Source of the DNA: Bacillota bacterium
Lineage (GTDB): Bacteria; Bacillota; Bacilli; Bacillales; Bacillaceae_J
DNA: 18,551 nt
Assembly (NCBI GenBank): GCA_023457235.1
Contig: JAEWMK010000529.1
Coordinates: forward strand, 1-18,551
Direction: 5' to 3'
Every line of letters starts with the position of its first letter. The first letter of the stretch is position 1. The notes beneath the pieces were generated by a model. It had not been told where the DNA came from, made no database searches, and saw nothing but the letters and a program-made list of their open reading frames with translations. The position numbers and the translations under genes are program-made. This document shows, one piece after another, positions 13,834 to 18,551 of this stretch.

Positions 13834-14328
13834 ATGAAGATTTTAATTGTTTTTGCTTCTTCTCATGGGACTACAGAAAAGGCTGCACGGATTTTATGTG
13901 ACTTCTTAGAAGGGGATGTAGAAATTCTAGATTTTAACTTGAATGCACATCCAGATTTAACCTGTTATGACGGTATTATAATTGGCGCTTCGATTCACGG
14001 CGGTTTAGTTTCTCGAAAAGAGAAAAAATTTATTTCTAAAAATATTGATATGTTAGCTTCAAAGAAAATCGGGCTTTTCCTCTGTTGTATGCGGGAAGGG
14101 GAGGAAGCGGTAGAATAATTTGAACATGCATTTCCAAAGGAGTTAAGAGACATAGCCTTAACAAGTGGCTTGTTTGGGGGAGAATTTATTTTTTCCAAAA
14201 TGAATTTTCTAGAAAAAATGATTGTTAAAAAGGTAAGCGGTGAAACTGATGATATTTCAAAGCTAGATGTTGATTTAATTAAAGAATTTGCAAGACAATA
14301 TAACGCGGAAATTCTTTGCGATATATAA
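13834..14328 (+). pseudogene. Flavodoxin-domain protein (HemG/Flavodoxin_5 type) interrupted by one in-frame stop
   Basis: The frame opens at ATG 13834 behind AGAGGAGA (13820-13827). It encodes a flavodoxin fold start, MKILIVFASSHGTTEKAA, with the FMN phosphate loop SSHGTT, then YDGIIIGASIHGG and KKIGLFLCCM. A TAA stands at 14116-14118. In the same frame, without any shift, coding continues (FEHAFPKELRDIALTSGLFGGE and onward) to a natural TAA at 14326-14328. Without the internal stop the protein would be 165 residues, close to HemG-like protoporphyrinogen oxidases and related menaquinone-linked flavodoxins. A CAA to TAA change at a Gln codon is the simplest explanation. It may be a recent nonsense mutation, a sequencing error, or read-through. 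The function of the intact form in this genome is not known. Confidence 0.82.
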
Positions 14329-14350
14329 CTCCTTTAGGGGGGATAAAGTA

Positions 14351-15253
14351 ATGAAAATAAAAGGGACCATAACCATTCTTGTTTTCTTAATTGTTGTCCT
14401 ATCAATGGCTGCCACAATAGCTGGTATATTTTCCTCCGAAGGTCCAGGCCCATATGAATATGAAACAATCCGTGGAGAGACTGTTATGATTTATGGTAAA
14501 GGAATTTATCAGCATATGTCTCTAGAGGTTGCCCCACAAGGGATAGCACAAGATCTGGTAACATTATTTATCGCTGTTCCGATCCTATTATTGGCTCTTT
14601 ATTTCAGTAGAAAAGGATCACTTCGGAGTAGAATATTGCTTGCCGGGACGCTAGGGTATTTCTTAGTCACTTACCTTCTTTATATGTTAATGGTTATGTA
14701 TAATAGCTTTTTTCTTATATATGTCATTTTAACTTCGATCAGTTTTTTTGCATTAGCTGCTACATTGTTTTCTTTTGATCTAAAACGGTTGCATTCATAT
14801 TTTAATATGAGTCGAGCAGTAAAGGGTGTGGCCGGATTTTTGATTTCCACCTCTACAATTATGGGATTACTATGGTTAGGTGTAGTTGCACCGCCACTTT
14901 TGAACGGCAGCATTCCATTACAGGTTGAACATTATACAACGCTAGTTGTGCAAGCAGTAGATTTAGCACTATTATTGCCAATTGCGTTTGTAGCGGGAGT
15001 TTTGTTGTTGAAGGATAGACCACTAGGATACTTGCTAGTCTCAGTCTATATGCATTTTTTAGCCTTATTAATGACAGCGCTCAGTGCAAAAATAATTGGA
15101 ATGTCCATACTTGGAACAGAAGTCGGCCCGGCAATCATCGTTATACCAATCATAAATTTGATAGCGATCTTTTGTGTGATTATAATTTGGAAAAATATTA
15201 ATGAAGAGGTGTGGTTGAAAATAAACCAGGCTGAAATAGGATTAAATAAGTAG
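14351..15253 (+). CDS. Multi-pass membrane protein of unknown function
   Basis: I do not recognise a characterised family. From the ATG at 14351 the protein has 300 residues and about eight membrane segments (6-27, 66-86, 95-116, 118-143, 158-180, 198-220, 225-250, 258-280). Helix 1 is followed by a roughly 38-residue outside loop containing EGPGPYEYETIRGE and YGKGIYQHM, which has a conserved look. I chose this start because AGGGGGGA (14336-14343) is seven bases before it; an upstream TTG at 14288 would overlap the flavodoxin frame and add a polar 21-residue leader with no ribosome binding site. The gene begins 22 bases after the end of the broken flavodoxin gene, so the two probably formed one transcript. 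A short terminator follows. Confidence 0.75.
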   Translation: MKIKGTITILVFLIVVLSMAATIAGIFSSEGPGPYEYETIRGETVMIYGKGIYQHMSLEVAPQGIAQDLVTLFIAVPILLLALYFSRKGSLRSRILLAGTLGYFLVTYLLYMLMVMYNSFFLIYVILTSISFFALAATLFSFDLKRLHSYFNMSRAVKGVAGFLISTSTIMGLLWLGVVAPPLLNGSIPLQVEHYTTLVVQAVDLALLLPIAFVAGVLLLKDRPLGYLLVSVYMHFLALLMTALSAKIIGMSILGTEVGPAIIVIPIINLIAIFCVIIIWKNINEEVWLKINQAEIGLNK

Positions 15254-15280
15254 ATAATAGGGAATAGCATAAACAAATAG

Positions 15281-15309
15281 AGTCAACCATGTGTTGGCTT
15301 TTTTGTTTT
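15281..15309 (+). terminator. Short terminator after the membrane protein gene
   Basis: A seven-pair stem, AGTCAAC (15281-15287) with GTTGGCT (15293-15299), includes one G-U pair and is followed by TTTTTTGTTTT. The stem is short, so termination may be partial. Confidence 0.6.
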
Positions 15310-15356
15310 GGGAGAAGCTACTTATACAAATCATTTGAAGAAAGGATTATTAATAT

Positions 15357-16238
15357 ATGAATCTTGAGTCACTTCAGTTGCCTCCTGATATTGGGGCGAT
15401 CGTAAAGAATATTAGGCAAACTCAAACCGAAGAATTTGGGTATTTAGTTGGGAAGGGCGGCTATAAGCCTGCTGACGAAAGTATTATTCATGATGCCGTC
15501 ATTGCTTTAGCACTGCGTAAAAATATTTTATTAAAAGGCCCAACTGGTTCAGGAAAAACGAAGCTAGCGGAAACACTATCAGCACTATTTTCCCAGCCCA
15601 TGCACAGCATTAATTGTTCCGTTGATTTAGATGCTGAGAGCATGCTTGGGTTTAAAACAATTGCTAATGAAGATGGAAAAACATCGATTGAATTTGTTGA
15701 AGGCCCAGTCATCAAAGCGATGAAAAAGGGGCATCTATTATATATAGATGAAATCAATATGGCCACACCGGAAACATTGCCGATTTTAAATGGCGTTCTT
15801 GATTATAGAAGAATGATTACAAATCCGTTTACAGGTGAAATTGTTAAGGCTGCGAATGATTTTACCGTAATTGCCGCTATTAATGAAGGGTATGTTGGCA
15901 CCGTTCCATTAAATGAAGCATTGAAAAATCGTTTTGTCGTTTTAGAAGTACCTTACATCCAAGGGGATTTTTTGAAGCAGGTTTTACTAGAACAATCCCA
16001 ATTAAAGGATGAACGATTGGTCGATCGGTTTGTAACTTTCTCAGCGGACCTGATTACGCAGGTGAAAAATGGCCAAATTTCAGAGGAAGCGGCATCGATT
16101 CGGGCTTTGTTAGACACCTGCGATTTAGCTAAGTATATGCCTCCGCTTCGAGCGATTCAAAGGGGGATCATTGAAAAACTTGATGATGACCGCGAAAAAG
16201 CAGCGATAAGAAATATTGCTGAAACACTGTTTGAGTGA
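15357..16238 (+). CDS. yojN: MoxR-type AAA+ ATPase (YojN-like, NorQ/CbbQ family)
   Basis: This cytosolic AAA+ ATPase belongs to the MoxR/CbbQ/NorQ group, which works with a VWA-domain partner to activate or insert cofactors in client enzymes. The 293 residues carry Walker A GPTGSGKT (61-68), Walker B LLYIDE (127-132) followed by INMA, a sensor-1 region IAAINEG, and an arginine-finger candidate in LNEALKNRF. The VWA gene starts nine bases after the stop codon, the standard pairing. B. subtilis YojN/YojO have the same order and sizes. No nitric oxide reductase or RubisCO gene is near, so the client is unknown. The ribosome binding site is GAAAGGA (15340-15346). Confidence 0.88.
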   Translation: MNLESLQLPPDIGAIVKNIRQTQTEEFGYLVGKGGYKPADESIIHDAVIALALRKNILLKGPTGSGKTKLAETLSALFSQPMHSINCSVDLDAESMLGFKTIANEDGKTSIEFVEGPVIKAMKKGHLLYIDEINMATPETLPILNGVLDYRRMITNPFTGEIVKAANDFTVIAAINEGYVGTVPLNEALKNRFVVLEVPYIQGDFLKQVLLEQSQLKDERLVDRFVTFSADLITQVKNGQISEEAASIRALLDTCDLAKYMPPLRAIQRGIIEKLDDDREKAAIRNIAETLFE

Positions 16239-16247
16239 GGATTAGTG

Positions 16248-18170
16248 ATGAGTTTTATTAAATTCAATGAAGATAAAGTAGATTCCTTTTTGTTTATGGA
16301 ATTATCAGATGTAGCCAGAACATTAACGAAAAGTAAGCAGTTAGAAGTAGAATATGGTTACAAATCCTACTATGACCCGCATGAAAACAAAATTATCATC
16401 AGCCGGTTCTGGGACGATTACTCCCAACTTGAAAAAAGATTTGGGTTATTCAGCGATGTTTTTTTGACAACGATGAGCAGTACTGATTATTTTGACAAAA
16501 CAATTGCCAAAGGACTGGTCGAGAAATCTGATGGTAGTCCGCTCGTAAGTTTTACAAGACAGCTATTTGTTTTGCTTGAAGATTTGTGGCTTGAAGATAT
16601 TTTTATAAAAAAAAGGCCAGGATCAAAAAAGGTATTTGCGATTAGAAGACAAGTGTTCCGAAGATATTTTACTAGTCAATTGAATGTAAATATTACTCGC
16701 AGTGTCTATACTGATGCTTTGTTCAATTTAATTTATCTACTATTGTCAGCAGAGTCGCCATTAGTTGAATATTCTAGCATCCATGCTGACATTGACCCAG
16801 TTATTCCATTTGTACACTCGGAGGTAACGAAAGTATTTGATGCAAAATCAACTGGGGATGTTGCAAAGATCATATACTCAGTGGTGGAAGTTTTGGAGGA
16901 AGTACTCCAAACCGATATGCTGAACCTTTATTTTTATATTTCTGAAAGTGTTTATAAAAAGTTGGGCGATGAACTGACATATGATGATATAAAGCGGCGC
17001 AATGCGTTGAAAAATAATGATGTTTTAGATAAGGAAAAAGAGGGCGATGAAGATGTCCATTCAGAAAAACTCCCGACCTGGCATCAAGAGACCGAGGATA
17101 CTACGAAAAGTTTTCTTAAATTTGATTTGGAACAGGGAACGCAGACAGATTTAATCGGCGAAGGAGTTAGGGAAGGGGAATCTGGTGACCAAGCATTGGC
17201 CGTGGTGCAGGGGAAATCTAAGAAAACAAAACATAAGGATTTTTCCGAAGCTGAGGCTGCAAAGACCCATGAGGTAGATGTTTTGACAGGTGATGCTAAA
17301 GACGAAAAATATGGGAAAGCAAATAAGTTTGCCGTTCCAATTCATGTGCGGCTAGAACAAACAACAATTGCGGAAAAAGAGCAATACGACGATTTAAAAA
17401 AGGTTATCATGCCTTTTCAGAAAAAATTAAAGCAAATGATTCAAAAAACATTGGAGCATAAAAAAATTCTCCCACGAGAGGACTTGCACATTGGCAGACT
17501 AAATAAAAAGCTGATTCGCTATTTTACCGATGAAAATCCACGGTTATTTTACAAGAAAAATCAGCCGTCACCTGAAATTGATGCTGTATTTTCACTGCTT
17601 GTCGATTGCTCAGCTTCTATGCATGACAAAATGGACCAGACTAAGCTCGGGATAACTTTGTTTCATGAAGCACTTACCGGTGTTGGGGTTGCGCATAATA
17701 TTGTCGGCTTTTGGGAGGATTCCAGTGATGCAACTGAGGTAAGGCAGCCAAATTGCTTCAAAACAGTGGTCGATTTCGCGGATTATCGGGATTCGAAATC
17801 AGGGCCGAAAATCATGCAACTTCAGCCTGAAGAAGACAATCGCGACGGCTTTGCTATTCGATTAATGTGTGAGAGGCTGTTTCAAAGACATGAAAAACAA
17901 AAGTTTCTACTCGTATTTTCGGATGGGGAACCAGCCGCCTTTGATTACGTGGAGAACGGAATCATCGATACCCATGAGGCAGTGGTTGATGGTCGTAAGA
18001 AGGGAATTGAAATCATCAACGTTTTCTTAGCAAATGGTGAAATAACAGAAAGTCAGCAAAAAACAATTAAGAATATTTACGGCAAATACAGTATTTTAGT
18101 ACCTGTTATCGACGATTTACCTGATATTTTGTTTCCGCTTTTGAGGCGGTTGCTGTTGCGGAGTATATGA
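16248..18170 (+). CDS. yojO: VWA-domain protein (YojO-like, NorD/CbbO family)
   Basis: This is the partner of the preceding ATPase. The C-terminal von Willebrand A domain (about 447-640) has the metal-binding MIDAS motif DCSAS (Asp453, Ser455, Ser457, counted from ATG 16248) and LVFSDGEPAAFD further on. The N-terminal 240 residues are a helical domain as in NorD/CbbO. Between them is a charged, low-complexity linker (about 245-395) rich in Lys, Asp and Glu. At 640 residues it matches YojO. An in-frame GTG at 16245 touches the ATG; I prefer ATG 16248 because GAGG at 16237-16240 is then seven bases away. NorD/CbbO partners bind the client with the VWA domain; the client here is not identified. 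No U-tailed terminator follows; a tandem repeat array does. Confidence 0.88.
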   Translation: MSFIKFNEDKVDSFLFMELSDVARTLTKSKQLEVEYGYKSYYDPHENKIIISRFWDDYSQLEKRFGLFSDVFLTTMSSTDYFDKTIAKGLVEKSDGSPLVSFTRQLFVLLEDLWLEDIFIKKRPGSKKVFAIRRQVFRRYFTSQLNVNITRSVYTDALFNLIYLLLSAESPLVEYSSIHADIDPVIPFVHSEVTKVFDAKSTGDVAKIIYSVVEVLEEVLQTDMLNLYFYISESVYKKLGDELTYDDIKRRNALKNNDVLDKEKEGDEDVHSEKLPTWHQETEDTTKSFLKFDLEQGTQTDLIGEGVREGESGDQALAVVQGKSKKTKHKDFSEAEAAKTHEVDVLTGDAKDEKYGKANKFAVPIHVRLEQTTIAEKEQYDDLKKVIMPFQKKLKQMIQKTLEHKKILPREDLHIGRLNKKLIRYFTDENPRLFYKKNQPSPEIDAVFSLLVDCSASMHDKMDQTKLGITLFHEALTGVGVAHNIVGFWEDSSDATEVRQPNCFKTVVDFADYRDSKSGPKIMQLQPEEDNRDGFAIRLMCERLFQRHEKQKFLLVFSDGEPAAFDYVENGIIDTHEAVVDGRKKGIEIINVFLANGEITESQQKTIKNIYGKYSILVPVIDDLPDILFPLLRRLLLRSI

Positions 18171-18174
18171 TGGA

Positions 18175-18490
18175 CCCGAGGATTCCCGTTAATGGTGGTG
18201 GGGAGGGTAGACCGGGAATCATAGAGGGTGTATGGTTCCCGATTTTGTGTTTGGGGCAAGATGGTAGGAATCATAGGCGGTCAATGATTCCCGATTTTGC
18301 GTTTGGGATAGGATTATGGGAATCATAGCGGATCAATGATTCCTGTTTTTGCATTTGAGATAGGATTATGGGAATCATAGAGGTTCAATGATTCCCGATT
18401 TAGTGTTTGGGATAGGATTTTGGGAATCATAGAGGTTCAATGATTCCCGATTTAGCGTTTGAGACAAGGTAACGGGAATCATTCCTTAGC
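18175..18490. repeat. Tandem array, 52-base period, five full units plus degenerate ends
   Basis: Units start at 18214, 18266, 18318, 18370 and 18422, each exactly 52 bases apart; a sixth begins at 18474 and breaks off after GGGAATCATT. A decayed copy without the first arm precedes the first unit from about 18175. Each full unit holds GGGAATCAT, nine bases, ATGATTCCC, then about 25 bases like GATTTAGTGTTTGGGATAGG. The arms pair perfectly in the fourth and fifth units (18370-18378 with 18388-18396, and 18422-18430 with 18440-18448). The array begins within a few bases of the yojO stop codon. The remaining bases to 18551 show no supported gene. Confidence 0.92.
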
Positions 18491-18551
18491 TGTCGTAAAG
18501 GAGTATGAATAAGATCGTCTACCGGCCTCCACTGTCACATTAACTTTTTTC

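Noticed and set aside
18175..18490. CRISPR array
   Set aside because: The whole 52-base unit is conserved, including the part that would be spacers; the period is too short and no cas gene is seen.
18505..18543. 12-codon frame after AAAGGAG near the right edge
   Set aside because: The ATG is only one base after the Shine-Dalgarno-like sequence and the frame ends after 12 codons.
18479..18551. Possible 3' end of a minus-strand gene entering from the right edge
   Set aside because: About 23 codons stay open to the edge and stop at 18479-18481 inside the last repeat unit; too little sequence to distinguish it from chance or from part of the repeat.

Overview
The window is low-GC Gram-positive DNA of the Bacillaceae type (Bacillus, Neobacillus or a close relative). 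Strong purine-rich ribosome binding sites, U-tailed hairpin terminators, a catabolite-responsive element, the glpP-glpF-glpK-glpD order, and prkA, trmL and queG close together all fit this. No tRNA, rRNA, phage, transposase or CRISPR was seen. All recognised protein genes lie on the + strand except one 29-codon gene that I identify on the minus strand.

Left part (1-5904): the 3' end of a 2-hydroxyacid dehydrogenase gene is followed by the glycerol regulon. glpP encodes an antiterminator protein. glpF (facilitator) and glpK (kinase) form one transcription unit, and glpD (glycerol-3-phosphate dehydrogenase) forms another. Both units begin with a promoter followed by a leader that ends in an intrinsic terminator. 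The two leaders share the same first bases, in the same register, so one GlpP signal can open both. The glpF promoter also overlaps a cre operator, and GlpK keeps the histidine that HPr phosphorylates. Induction and carbon catabolite control are therefore both visible in the DNA.

Middle part (5982-12990): a PAS-GGDEF protein with altered catalytic motifs comes first. A cluster like the B. subtilis yhbA-yhbB-cspR region follows: queG (queuosine at tRNA position 34), ogt (alkylated-DNA repair, ATGA overlap with queG), an amidase-domain protein (YhbB-like) and trmL (2'-O-methylation at tRNA position 34). A roughly 700-base gap then holds two hairpin-rich elements, a small minus-strand membrane-peptide gene with its own promoter, and a candidate sigma-E promoter in front of prkA.

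Right part (13049-18551): an ECF transporter S component, a flavodoxin gene broken by one in-frame stop codon, an eight-helix membrane protein of unknown function, and a MoxR-type AAA ATPase / VWA-domain pair (YojN/YojO, NorQ/NorD-like) with no nitric oxide reductase genes beside it. A tandem array with an exact 52-base period follows. Every full unit carries a short inverted repeat, and several unit-to-unit differences in the stems are G-U compatible on the + strand. This array is the least explained structure in the window.
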